DNA from: Lachnospiraceae bacterium UBA7060
Lineage (GTDB): Bacteria > Bacillota > Clostridia > Lachnospirales > Lachnospiraceae
Direction of reading: 5' to 3'
DNA length: 8,920 nt
Assembly (NCBI GenBank): GCA_002493835.1
Contig: DLAA01000165.1
Location: forward strand, 1-8,920
The translations under genes were made by a program, and so were the position numbers. A model generated the notes under the pieces. The model was not told where the DNA came from. It saw nothing but the letters and a program-made list of their open reading frames with translations, and did not search any database. Shown one piece after another: positions 1-6,604 of the stretch (position 1 is its first letter; every line of letters starts with the position of its first letter).

Positions 1-248
1 TCCTTGGATTCATATTTGTGCGTTCTATGATATGGCCATATCCTTTGCTGCACAGCGAACTTCTTGTTCTATAAAGGATATCGGCAGGAATCCCGTTTCC
101 TTAACCATATTCTAGCATTTTTTAGTAAAAATGGAAAGTGAAATTTCTAAAAATTTAAAAGTATAAGGCAGAAATGTCTGAAAAATAAATCGTAATAATG
201 TTAATAACAGAAAAATACGAGACGAGACACAAGATATAGTGGTCTTGA
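1..248. other. A/T-rich stretch with no supported gene
   Basis: I see no gene here that I can defend. Both strands are broken by stops into frames of fewer than about 40 codons, and none has a ribosome site. The first 120 bases carry symmetry: a perfect 14-base palindrome GATATGGCCATATC at 29-42, and a 9-base inverted repeat, ATATCCTTT (38-46) with AAAGGATAT (73-81), enclosing a small GAAC/GTTC pair (57-60 and 66-69). From about 120 the sequence becomes strongly A/T-rich, typical of intergenic DNA in this kind of genome. Confidence 0.5.
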
Positions 249-401
249 AGTAATAGAATACTATTTGAAATTTTTAAGATGCAAGTACTTGAGAATATGC
301 CGGAAGGCAAAGAAAAGGAGAAGCTGCAAAAGGTAGCTGATAATTTGCAGCAGACTCTTGAGGATTGCTGCTTTGCAGTACGCACCCCGCGCGGCGAGTA
401 G
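249..401 (+). pseudogene. Possible decayed ORF or gene remnant upstream of the blaI-like gene
   Basis: The open frame runs from just after a TGA (246-248) to a TAG at 399-401. From its only early ATG (279) it encodes 40 residues, beginning MQVLENMPEG and ending CCFAVRTPRGE, rich in Lys and Glu and soluble in character. No Shine-Dalgarno site precedes the ATG. A second frame just upstream (208 onward) reads plausibly as YSGLEVIEYYLKFLR before the frames would have to join near 275-280, which is what a frameshifted remnant looks like. I do not recognise the family. It could equally be chance coding in an intergenic region. The charged composition and the hairpin right after the stop are the only reasons to list it. 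Confidence 0.25.
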
Positions 402-419
402 GGGAAGATGAATCTTCCC
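402..419 (+). terminator. Small hairpin, possible weak terminator
   Basis: GGGAAGA (402-408) pairs perfectly with TCTTCCC (413-419) around a TGAA loop, immediately after the stop of the 249-401 frame. Only a weak T-rich tail follows (gctcgatttc), so intrinsic termination is uncertain. Confidence 0.35.
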
Positions 420-452
420 TGCTCGATTTCTATAGGGACAGAGTAATTGTGG

Positions 453-481
453 TTGACAAATGACTACCAGAGATGTATGGT
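453..481 (+). promoter_or_regulatory. Promoter for the BlaI-like/M56 operon
   Basis: A perfect -35 box TTGACA (453-458) is followed after 17 bases by TATGGT (476-481) as the -10. Transcription would begin near 488, giving a leader of about 113 bases before the ATG at 601. BlaI/MecI repressors bind dyads of TACA/TGTA type between and around these boxes. The best candidate is the imperfect pair ACTAC (463-467) and TGTA (474-477), whose spacing differs from the classical operator, so the operator assignment is weak. Confidence 0.6.
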
Positions 482-588
482 GATATTAGAGAAAAGGTAG
501 GCGGATGTCAACCATTGTGTGTTATATGCCGCTTGTTACGGCATCTGTAGGCGGGGAAACAAAAATAACAGGGAGAACGGGGATAGAA

Positions 589-595
589 AAGGAGG
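589..595 (+). promoter_or_regulatory. Ribosome binding site that sets the BlaI-like start at 601
   Basis: AAGGAGG lies 5 bases before ATG 601. An in-frame ATG at 505 has only a poor site (aaaggtaggcgg), so this site argues for the downstream start. Confidence 0.8.
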
Positions 596-600
596 TATCT

Positions 601-1029
601 ATGATCAGGTTGTCGGAAGCAGAATGGAAAGTTATGAATGTGCTGTGGGAAGAGTCACCGCGCACAATTATGCAGCTGACTCACTGTTTTCAGGAGACTA
701 CGGGTTGGACAAAGCATACAATCATGACTTTTTTAAAACGGATGGAAGAAAAAGGTGCTGTGCGCTATGAGACAGGACAGCGGGCGAAGCTGTATTATCC
801 GAAGATCGAGAGGACGGAGGCGGTACTGCAGGAGACGGAGGAGTTTCTGGAGAGAGTCTTTGACGGCAGGATGGGACTTATGCTGAATACGATGGTGGAG
901 CAGAAAGTGTTATCGGGAAAAGAAATTTCAGAACTCTATGAAATTTTGCGGCAGGCTGAGGAGGCGCAGGGAAACGAACAGAAAGGCGAAGCCCTGACAG
1001 ACTTGGGAAAGGATGGTGAAAGAAAGTGA
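601..1029 (+). CDS. BlaI/MecI/CopY-family transcriptional repressor
   Basis: This is a winged-helix repressor of 142 residues, likely a homodimer that represses its own operon and possibly others until cleaved by the partner M56 protease. The N-terminus IRLSEAEWKVMNVLW (residues 2-16) is the family signature. The recognition helix region is around TTGWTKHTIMTFLKRM (33-48), followed by the wing with GAVRYETGQRAKLYYP (52-67). The C-terminal dimerisation helices contain LNTMVEQKVLS (95-105). In staphylococcal BlaI/MecI the corresponding Asn-Phe bond is cut; here it is Asn96-Thr97. The last 20 or so residues form a charged tail beyond the usual family end. ATG 601 was chosen because it has an AGGAGG site and starts exactly where the family starts. 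ATG 505 would add 32 residues without family similarity. The stop overlaps the next gene by 4 bases, so translational coupling is likely. Confidence 0.9.
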   Translation: MIRLSEAEWKVMNVLWEESPRTIMQLTHCFQETTGWTKHTIMTFLKRMEEKGAVRYETGQRAKLYYPKIERTEAVLQETEEFLERVFDGRMGLMLNTMVEQKVLSGKEISELYEILRQAEEAQGNEQKGEALTDLGKDGERK

Positions 1030-3266
1030 TATTTGAGATTGTATTTACATCATCAGTGTTGATTGTGGGAATCTTTATCATACGAAAGCTGTTTTTAGGA
1101 AAGATTAGCATGCGGCTGCGATATATGTTGTGGCTTTTGGCAGCGGTTCGTCTGCTGCTTCCTGTGTCAGTGGGGACAAGTCCAATCAGCGCGATGAATC
1201 TGTTTTCGGAAATTTTTGGGGAAGACGGGGGGATTGGCGTGATAGACGGTGCACATAAAGTAGATGGAAAGGAGTTTGTTTTCTATCGTACTCAGGCAGC
1301 CGCAGTGCCGACGGAAGATGGAGAGGAAGAAATCCAGTCTGCTTCCGCAAATCCGGCGAAGGCAAAACAGAAAAGTGGGACCACGTCCGCCTGGGGCGGG
1401 CAGAGTGAACCGGCGCAGGAGAAGGATACGGATCAAATTTCTCCGACGGAAGGATTTTCGGTCACTTTGGGGCTGGGAATGCTGTGGCTGCCTGGAGTTC
1501 TGGCGGTGGGAGGCTATCTGTTTATCATGCGGCTTCGCTTTGTGCGATGGCTTTCAGGACACCGGCAGCAGATCCCAGAAGAGCATCTTCCTGGTCCCTT
1601 TGCAGAGTATTTTGCAAAACGCGGCATAAAGGTGTACCTGGTGAAAAATCTGCCAAGTCCCTGTCTGGTGGGACGGCAGATCTATGTGGGGGAACGGGCG
1701 CTTGCCGATACACAGCAGTTTTCCCATATCCTGGCCCATGAGTACTGCCATGCGGTGCATGGTGATACATTCTGGGCATTCCTGCGGTGTGTACTGGCGG
1801 TGGTTTATTGGTTTGATCCCTTTGTGTGGGCGGCAGCCTTTGCGGCCAGACAGGACAGCGAACTTGCCTGCGATGAGGCGGCAGTCCAGCTTTTGGGGGA
1901 GGAGCAGCGGTTTTCCTATGGCAGGACACTTCTCTCTCTTATGGATATTGATGAGGGAAGGGAAAAATGTCCGGGCATGTCCTTTATGACAGAGGGCGGA
2001 GAGCGAAATGTCAAGGAACGGATACTGTCACTGACCAAAACTGTCAAAACCAGGGTCACATCGCTGACGGCAGTTTTAGCGGCGGTGGTGTTTTTAGGAG
2101 GCTGTGCTTTTACGGGATCGGACCAGAAAGGGTCGGATTTTTCTAATGAGGCGGCCGAACAGACAAACGGCGCTGAGACAGCACAAACAGAGGAGACTTT
2201 TGTCTCGCAAAATCCGCAGGTGACCGATGAGGGGAAAAAAGAAGAGTCTGCCCGCATACAGAAAGAATATGATGGGGCCAGAAACCAGATTGACGAGACG
2301 GAGGGACAGATTAAGGCGGCTGAGGAAGCAGCCAGACAGGCAGCCGAGCAGGCGGCCAAGCAGGCGGCTTTTGAGGAAGTGTTGAATTATCACGGCGTCA
2401 TGGAGGGGAAAGACGACAACGAGCTTACCCTGAACCGGGAGCTGGACTTGCAGGCATATTATAATTATCTGTATAACACGGAGCAGGAGGCGGTGGAAAA
2501 CCCGTTGGAGGAAGGCTGGTATCTGTTGTTTTACAATGAGAGAGAAGAGATTTCCCTCTACGGACTATACACGGAGGAATTTGGTTTCCGGGGCATTAAG
2601 ATGAAGATGATGGCCGGGGGCGATGTGAATACGTGGGATATCAAGTGGTGCCCATCTTACTTTAATCTTGATATCGATAATAGAAATATCCGTGTACTGG
2701 AACGGGAGTCAAACGGCCAGGTGAGAAGGCTTGTCTGGAAAATTCTTGAGGAGGAAACTTCCAAAGTTGAGATATGGCGGCTCTATACGGGTTACCGGTA
2801 TGATACCGGTACAATAGATGTAAAGGAGCTTACGCAGGAGGAATACCTTGCCTGGGCCGGACAGCATTTGTCCTTTGTGGTTGATCAGGAGGCGGGGAAA
2901 GTGATTGTGACTTATGACAAAGACACAGTGGTCGGTGCGCTGGATATTTCCGCCTACCAAGAGTATGAAGTGGAGGACGTACAGATTTGTACCGATTCCG
3001 TCAGCTTTGATTTGAATGATAATGCCTTTGGGAAGGAGGTCTATAACGATTATGATGGCGTGGTTCTCCATCTTGCTGTGGGATTAAAGCTGAAAGGCTC
3101 CGATGAAATATGGATTGACGGGATGACGCCGTTAGCGGTGCAGGTTGTGGAGGACGAGATCGGAGGTTTCAGACTGCAGCAGCCGGCGATTGCAGAGCCG
3201 TACATAGTGCACAGAATAGATCAGGAGAGAAGTCTTGCAAAGCTGCCAAAGAAAACGGGAGAATAG
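1026..3266 (+). CDS. M56-family (BlaR1-like) membrane metalloprotease with unknown extracellular sensor domain
   Basis: This is the predicted sensor and protease partner of the upstream repressor: a signal outside the cell activates the zinc protease inside, relieving repression. It has 746 residues and a GTG start that overlaps the repressor stop (GTGA). Hydrophobic segments lie at about 2-21, 33-50, 146-169, 250-272 and 344-360. The zinc site is HEYCH (238-242), with Glu279 as likely third ligand in SELACDEA (278-285); the 37-residue spacing fits the family. After the last membrane segment comes LGGC (357-360), a lipobox-like Cys, then an acidic Ser/Thr/Gln-rich linker. An Ala-rich coiled coil follows at about 405-450, then a roughly 295-residue C-terminal domain that I do not recognise. 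Classical BlaR1 carries a class D beta-lactamase-like sensor with SxxK and KTG motifs; no credible version is present. Beta-lactam sensing should therefore not be assumed. The M56 call is secure; the ligand and the cleavage target are inference. Confidence 0.88.
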   Translation: MIFEIVFTSSVLIVGIFIIRKLFLGKISMRLRYMLWLLAAVRLLLPVSVGTSPISAMNLFSEIFGEDGGIGVIDGAHKVDGKEFVFYRTQAAAVPTEDGEEEIQSASANPAKAKQKSGTTSAWGGQSEPAQEKDTDQISPTEGFSVTLGLGMLWLPGVLAVGGYLFIMRLRFVRWLSGHRQQIPEEHLPGPFAEYFAKRGIKVYLVKNLPSPCLVGRQIYVGERALADTQQFSHILAHEYCHAVHGDTFWAFLRCVLAVVYWFDPFVWAAAFAARQDSELACDEAAVQLLGEEQRFSYGRTLLSLMDIDEGREKCPGMSFMTEGGERNVKERILSLTKTVKTRVTSLTAVLAAVVFLGGCAFTGSDQKGSDFSNEAAEQTNGAETAQTEETFVSQNPQVTDEGKKEESARIQKEYDGARNQIDETEGQIKAAEEAARQAAEQAAKQAAFEEVLNYHGVMEGKDDNELTLNRELDLQAYYNYLYNTEQEAVENPLEEGWYLLFYNEREEISLYGLYTEEFGFRGIKMKMMAGGDVNTWDIKWCPSYFNLDIDNRNIRVLERESNGQVRRLVWKILEEETSKVEIWRLYTGYRYDTGTIDVKELTQEEYLAWAGQHLSFVVDQEAGKVIVTYDKDTVVGALDISAYQEYEVEDVQICTDSVSFDLNDNAFGKEVYNDYDGVVLHLAVGLKLKGSDEIWIDGMTPLAVQVVEDEIGGFRLQQPAIAEPYIVHRIDQERSLAKLPKKTGE
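2325..2370 (+). repeat. 12-base tandem repeat coding for Q-A-A-E/K units
   Basis: About four imperfect 12-base units (GAAGCAGCCAGA, CAGGCAGCCGAG, CAGGCGGCCAAG, then CAGGCGGCT) encode repeated (Q/E)AA(R/E/K) tetrapeptides at residues 434-448 of the M56 protein. The encoded stretch is a strong helix or coiled-coil former linking the membrane part to the C-terminal domain. Such a repeat could vary in copy number between strains. Confidence 0.6.
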
Positions 3267-3277
3267 TTTTTTTAAAG

Positions 3278-3312
3278 ATACGCGATAAGATTCTTTCTTA
3301 TTGCGTATTTTT
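3278..3312 (+). terminator. Rho-independent terminator of the repressor/M56 operon
   Basis: ATACGCGATAAGA (3278-3290) pairs over 13 bases with TCTTATTGCGTAT (3296-3308), with one G-T wobble and a 5-base loop. TTTT follows at 3309-3312, matched by AAA upstream (3274-3276). It lies 11 bases after the M56 stop. Confidence 0.85.
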
Positions 3313-3322
3313 GTGGTATACT
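3295..3322 (+). promoter_or_regulatory. Extended -10 promoter for mecA
   Basis: TATACT (3317-3322) preceded by TGG (3314-3316) is a good extended -10 element. The -35 is weak (TTCTTA, 3295-3300, 16-base spacing) and lies inside the descending arm of the upstream terminator. The start would be near 3329, giving a leader of about 50 bases. Confidence 0.55.
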
Positions 3323-3380
3323 CACTTTACGGGAAGGGTTTGTATCAGTTACACTGGGAAAAGACAGGGGATAAGAACAT

Positions 3381-4040
3381 ATGAAATATAAGAAGATTAA
3401 TGATGCAACAGTACAGTGTATTGTTTCGGCGGACGATATGAGCGAATATGGGCTCACCTTATCAGATATTTTCGAGCGCAACGAACGGGGCGAGGAATTT
3501 TTGCGGGATATTATCGAACGGGCGCACGATGAGGTGGGATACCAGATCAACAATGGCAATATAGCCATGCAGATTACGCCGCTCAAGGACAATGGCCTGG
3601 TGGTGACCTTTACGGATGAGGGACCAGCAGCTTTCAAGGAGATGCTGCAGAATTTAAAGGAGGTACTCCAGGAGTTCAGTACGGAGCTGGCTAATCAGGA
3701 GGAGAGGGCAAAGGCAGTCCCGCAGACGGCGGGGGAGTTTGACGAAAACCGCAGGATGTTCGTCTTCCATACCATGTATCAGACAATGCAGTATGCGGCT
3801 ACGATTCCGAATACATATTCTGTGAAAAGTCATCTCTATAAAGAGGGAGAGGACTACTATTTGGTACTGGAAAAACATAGGCTCTCATATAAGAACTTTA
3901 ACAGAATCAGCGCTCAGGCAGTAGAATTCGGCAATCTGATTGCGGTTTCCGACGAGAGGATGCAGTACCTGGAGGAGCACGGAGAATGTCTGATCAGAGA
4001 TCGGGCGGTGAGCAAGCTGCGAAAAATTTATCGGACTTAA
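3381..4040 (+). CDS. mecA: MecA-family adaptor protein for ClpC-type proteolysis
   Basis: MecA proteins bind substrates and hand them to the ClpC unfoldase of the ClpCP protease; in Bacillus subtilis the best-known target is the competence factor ComK. The 219-residue length is normal. The N-terminal substrate-binding domain (about 1-80) starts MKYKKINDATVQCIVSADDM and includes the family-like block AHDEVGYQINNGNIAMQITP (48-67). A charged linker (about 85-122, rich in Glu, Gln and Lys) joins the C-terminal ClpC-binding domain (about 123-219), with SHLYKEGEDYYLVLEK (150-165) and the ISAQAVEFGN segment (176-185). AGGGG (3366-3370) lies 10 bases before the ATG. The gene seems monocistronic, with a terminator before it and hairpins after it. 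The natural substrate in this organism cannot be read from the sequence; no competence gene is nearby. No catalytic residues are expected in an adaptor. Confidence 0.88.
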   Translation: MKYKKINDATVQCIVSADDMSEYGLTLSDIFERNERGEEFLRDIIERAHDEVGYQINNGNIAMQITPLKDNGLVVTFTDEGPAAFKEMLQNLKEVLQEFSTELANQEERAKAVPQTAGEFDENRRMFVFHTMYQTMQYAATIPNTYSVKSHLYKEGEDYYLVLEKHRLSYKNFNRISAQAVEFGNLIAVSDERMQYLEEHGECLIRDRAVSKLRKIYRT

Positions 4041-4067
4041 AGAAGTCTGACAGAGAGTGGTTGACAA

Positions 4068-4101
4068 TGCTGCCATGCCTCAAAAGCTGGCAGCACTTCT
4101 T
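4068..4101 (+). terminator. Hairpin after mecA, probable weak terminator
   Basis: TGCTGCCA (4068-4075) pairs with TGGCAGCA (4088-4095) around a 12-base loop. An outer pair, AAGAAG (4040-4045) with CTTCTT (4096-4101), can stack on it across a 22-base one-sided insert. The tail is only CTTCTTA, so termination may be partial, allowing read-through into the helicase gene. Confidence 0.45.
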
Positions 4102-4154
4102 ATGTCATAGGGTGAAAAGAAGTTCTAGAGTTCAGCAGCAGAGGCTGCATCGCA

Positions 4155-4173
4155 AAGTCAGCATAGCTGACTT
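4155..4173 (+). other. Perfect hairpin in the helicase leader
   Basis: AAGTCAGC (4155-4162) and GCTGACTT (4166-4173) form a perfect 8-base stem around ATA, ending 30 bases before the helicase ribosome site. There is no T-run after it, so a leader structure or protein site is more likely than a terminator. I could not find a convincing promoter between mecA and the helicase. Upstream of it only a small GCAGC/GCTGC pair near 4135-4148 is visible. Confidence 0.4.
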
Positions 4174-4211
4174 AGAAGTACTAGGAAAATGCAAGAAGAA
4201 ATGAGGGTAAA

Positions 4212-5960
4212 ATGAGTAAAGAAAAGAAAAATAAAAACGAACAGTTTGACGCCTTTCTGGAAAAGGAAATAATGACGGCAAATCGGTATGACGGCGGTGC
4301 CGTGGAAAAAGAGGAAGAACATAAAGAAGGGCTGCGCTATGAAGATGCAGGGATTGACGGCAGAATCCTTCGGGCGGTGAAGGAACTGGGCTTTGAGCAT
4401 ATGACCCCCATTCAGGAGCAGGCGATTCCTCTTTTTATGACAGGGCGCGACATCATTGGACAGGCCCAAACTGGCACGGGAAAGACGGCGGCTTTCGGCA
4501 TTCCGATACTGCAGAAGATTATTCCTGAAGATCGTTCCCTGCAGGCGGTGATTCTTTGTCCTACCAGGGAGCTAGCCATGCAGGCGGCGGATGAGCTGCG
4601 CAAGTTTGCCAAATATATGAGCGGTATCAAGGTGCTTCCGGTTTACGGCGGACAGGAGATTTACAAGCAGATTAAGAATTTGAAGACCGGTGTGCAGATC
4701 GTTGTGGGAACGCCCGGCCGCGTCATGGATCACATGCGGAGGCACACGCTCAAGATGGATCATGTGCACACGGTTGTTTTGGACGAAGCGGACGAGATGC
4801 TGAATATGGGCTTCCGGGAGGACATCGAGACGATTTTGAACGAAATGCCGCAGGAGCGGCAGACAGGGCTGTTTTCTGCTACTATGCCTAAGCCGATTCT
4901 GGATATCACCAAAACTTATCAGAAGGATGCGGCCTATGTCAAAATGACGCCAAAAGAGGTTACGATTCCCCTGATTAAGCAGGCTTACTATCAAGTTCGC
5001 AAGCAGGATAAGGAGGAGGTTCTCTGTCGTCTGATTGACTATTATGCACCGGGGCGTGCGCTGATTTTCTGTAACACCAAGCGGATGGTGGATGAGCTGA
5101 CAGAACATCTGAAAGGCAGAGGCTATGAGGTGGAGGGCCTTCACGGCGATTTGACCCAGGGACAGAGAGATACAGTGATGAACCTGTTCCGAAGCGGCAG
5201 GACGAACATTTTGATCGCCACCGATGTGGCGGCCAGGGGTATTGATGTCAGCGATGTGGAGGCAGTCTACAATTTTGATGTGCCTGAGGATATTGAGTAC
5301 TATGTGCACCGCATCGGCAGAACCGGGCGAGCCGGCAAGACAGGCCGGTCTTTTACCCTTGTAGTCGGCAGGGAGGCGTATAAAATACGCGATATTGAGC
5401 GTATCTGCCACACGAAGATCAAGGAGCGCAAAGTGCCGAGCGCGGCGGATATTATGGCAAGAAAAGCGGAAAAGATCATGAAGGAAGCCACGGCTGTGAT
5501 TGAAAACGAGGATATCAGCAGATCCATGGAGTATATTTTGGATGCGGTGGCACTGGGGCAGTATAGCGCGACACAGATTGCGGCGGCCTTTATGAAGATG
5601 AAGCTGGGTGACGAGATTGAGGATATCCGGACAGAAAAGTTCTTTTTCGAGAAGCGGCCCGGCAGAAGCGGCCGCGGCGGCAGGGGCGGATTTGGAGATA
5701 AAAATGGGCGGAGCGTTGACAGGAACCGGGCAGGTCATGGCAGCAGGAACGGCAGAAGCGATAAAAGCAAAAGTGGTTACAGCGGCGGGACCAAAGAAAA
5801 GAAAAAAAACGGTTTTGTCACAAAAGGAGAGAAGAGTAAAGAGAAAGGCAAATATGTAAACGGCAGGCCCAAGGATGTGAGGCGCGATGGCAGTGCGTAC
5901 AATAGACGGGAGTCTGACTTTGGGAATCGTTACGGTGGTCTTCGCATTAAGACGAAATAG
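4212..5960 (+). CDS. DEAD-box ATP-dependent RNA helicase (CshA/DeaD type)
   Basis: This cytoplasmic ATP-dependent RNA helicase would remodel RNA structure in ribosome assembly, mRNA decay and cold adaptation. It has 582 residues. All core motifs are intact and in order: Q motif (GFEHMTPIQ, 60-68), Walker A AQTGTGKT (85-92), PTRELA (117-122), GG (146-147), TPGR (167-170), DEAD (191-194), SAT (222-224), motif IV IFCNTKR (285-291), ARGIDV (341-346) and HRIGRTGR (366-373). After the helicase core comes a mostly helical segment (about 405-475), then a low-complexity Gly/Arg/Lys/Ser tail from 481 to the end (RSGRGGRGG and similar), likely for nonspecific RNA binding. I see no DbpA-type RRM signature, so CshA/DeaD-like is safer than DbpA. 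An acidic/basic extension of about 40 residues precedes the Q motif. GAGGGT (4203-4208) is the ribosome site, close to the ATG. The structured leader upstream may regulate it. Confidence 0.93.
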   Translation: MSKEKKNKNEQFDAFLEKEIMTANRYDGGAVEKEEEHKEGLRYEDAGIDGRILRAVKELGFEHMTPIQEQAIPLFMTGRDIIGQAQTGTGKTAAFGIPILQKIIPEDRSLQAVILCPTRELAMQAADELRKFAKYMSGIKVLPVYGGQEIYKQIKNLKTGVQIVVGTPGRVMDHMRRHTLKMDHVHTVVLDEADEMLNMGFREDIETILNEMPQERQTGLFSATMPKPILDITKTYQKDAAYVKMTPKEVTIPLIKQAYYQVRKQDKEEVLCRLIDYYAPGRALIFCNTKRMVDELTEHLKGRGYEVEGLHGDLTQGQRDTVMNLFRSGRTNILIATDVAARGIDVSDVEAVYNFDVPEDIEYYVHRIGRTGRAGKTGRSFTLVVGREAYKIRDIERICHTKIKERKVPSAADIMARKAEKIMKEATAVIENEDISRSMEYILDAVALGQYSATQIAAAFMKMKLGDEIEDIRTEKFFFEKRPGRSGRGGRGGFGDKNGRSVDRNRAGHGSRNGRSDKSKSGYSGGTKEKKKNGFVTKGEKSKEKGKYVNGRPKDVRRDGSAYNRRESDFGNRYGGLRIKTK

Positions 5961-5969
5961 AGATTTCCA

Positions 5970-5995
5970 ATATCTGAAAAAGGCATTTTCCATAT
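5970..5995. terminator. Weak A/T hairpin between convergent genes
   Basis: GAAAA (5976-5980) and TTTTC (5986-5990) pair around AGGCA, with an outer ATAT/ATAT pair at 5970-5973 and 5992-5995. It is the only symmetric element in the 40 bases between the helicase and the convergent peptidase, so it may serve both strands. The stem is short and GC-poor. Confidence 0.25.
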
Positions 5996-6000
5996 AACGG

Positions 6001-6597
6001 CTAAAGGGAAAGTTCCTGTCCGTGGTCTTTCAGCCACTTGCGGTGGATGCGGTAGTCAGGGCAGACGCTTTCCACCAAAGCCCAGAAGGCAGCAGAGTGG
6101 TTCATGTGGGTCAAGTGGCACAGCTCGTGCACAACCACGTAATCCAGGACGGCAGGCGGGGCCAGCATGAGTCTCCAGTTGAAGGAGAGAGTGCCTTTTG
6201 TACTGCAGCTTCCCCAGCGGGTTTTTTGATCCCGTATGGTGATGCGGCTGTAGTTTCCGCCGGTGAGAGGCTGAAAGTAAGCGGCTCTCTTTGGGAAATA
6301 TTCCCGTGCTGCTTCGATGTATCGTTTCTCCAGGGCTGCCCGCTGAGTGTCTGTCAGGTCAGAGACGGGACGGCTTTCGGCGTGTTTTACCGCTTCCAGA
6401 TAGTGGGTAATAATCCAGTGCTGTTTTTCGGACAGAAGGCGGCGTATCTGCTCCTCAGAGGTGTGGAGGGGAAGACGCAGTGTGATTTCGCCATCGGGGG
6501 AGATGCTGATGGAGCAGGTTTTCCGGTGGCTGTAGTGTACTGAGTAAGGCAGCTCATAAAGTTTGCTTTGGTATTTGATCCGATATATGTGTTCCAT
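6001..6597 (-). CDS. YgjP-like (DUF45) M48/SprT-related zinc metallopeptidase
   Basis: This is a predicted cytoplasmic zinc metallopeptidase of the YgjP/WLM-like group; the physiological substrate is unknown for most members. It has 198 residues from ATG 6597. The N-terminal beta-rich part has RKTCSISISPDGEITLRLP (25-43), typical of the family. The central signature RWGSCS (127-132) and FNWRLMLAP (139-147) precede the active site HELCH (157-161), with His167 in HMNHSAAFW (164-172) as likely third ligand. No signal peptide or membrane segment is visible. A longer reading from a TTG at 6633 would add 12 residues, but that TTG is part of the -35 box (6633-6628). The -10 ends only 7 bases before ATG 6597, so the transcript should begin at or one base before the ATG. 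No Shine-Dalgarno site exists for either start. The gene is transcribed alone and converges on the helicase. Confidence 0.88.
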   Translation of the reverse strand: MEHIYRIKYQSKLYELPYSVHYSHRKTCSISISPDGEITLRLPLHTSEEQIRRLLSEKQHWIITHYLEAVKHAESRPVSDLTDTQRAALEKRYIEAAREYFPKRAAYFQPLTGGNYSRITIRDQKTRWGSCSTKGTLSFNWRLMLAPPAVLDYVVVHELCHLTHMNHSAAFWALVESVCPDYRIHRKWLKDHGQELSL

Positions 6598-6604
6598 AGT
6601 TGTG

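Noticed and set aside
25..108. A minus-strand frame of 27 residues starting MVKETGFLPISF
   Set aside because: The composition looks protein-like, but it is too short, lacks a ribosome site and is closed by a stop immediately upstream.
155..385. A 76-codon minus-strand frame
   Set aside because: Its Ser/Phe/Cys-rich sequence is the complement of A/T-rich spacer and of the charged plus-strand frame; no start signal is visible.
3231..3263. SLAK and KTG at the very C-terminus of the M56 protein as penicillin-binding motifs
   Set aside because: They lie within the last 11 residues, only a few residues apart and outside any domain; a real sensor has them about 100 or more residues apart within a fold.
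4061..4066. Perfect TTGACA as the -35 of a helicase promoter
   Set aside because: At 16-18 bases downstream there is only aaagct/aagctg/agctgg, which is not a -10 element.
4572..5993. A 473-codon open frame on the minus strand, opposite the helicase gene
   Set aside because: It is fully antisense to a helicase with every motif intact, has no family signature or ribosome site, and its length is explained by codon bias of the real gene.
6022..6543. A 173-codon plus-strand frame opposite the YgjP-like gene
   Set aside because: It is antisense to a well-supported metallopeptidase carrying HELCH and RWGSCS motifs and has no recognisable domain.
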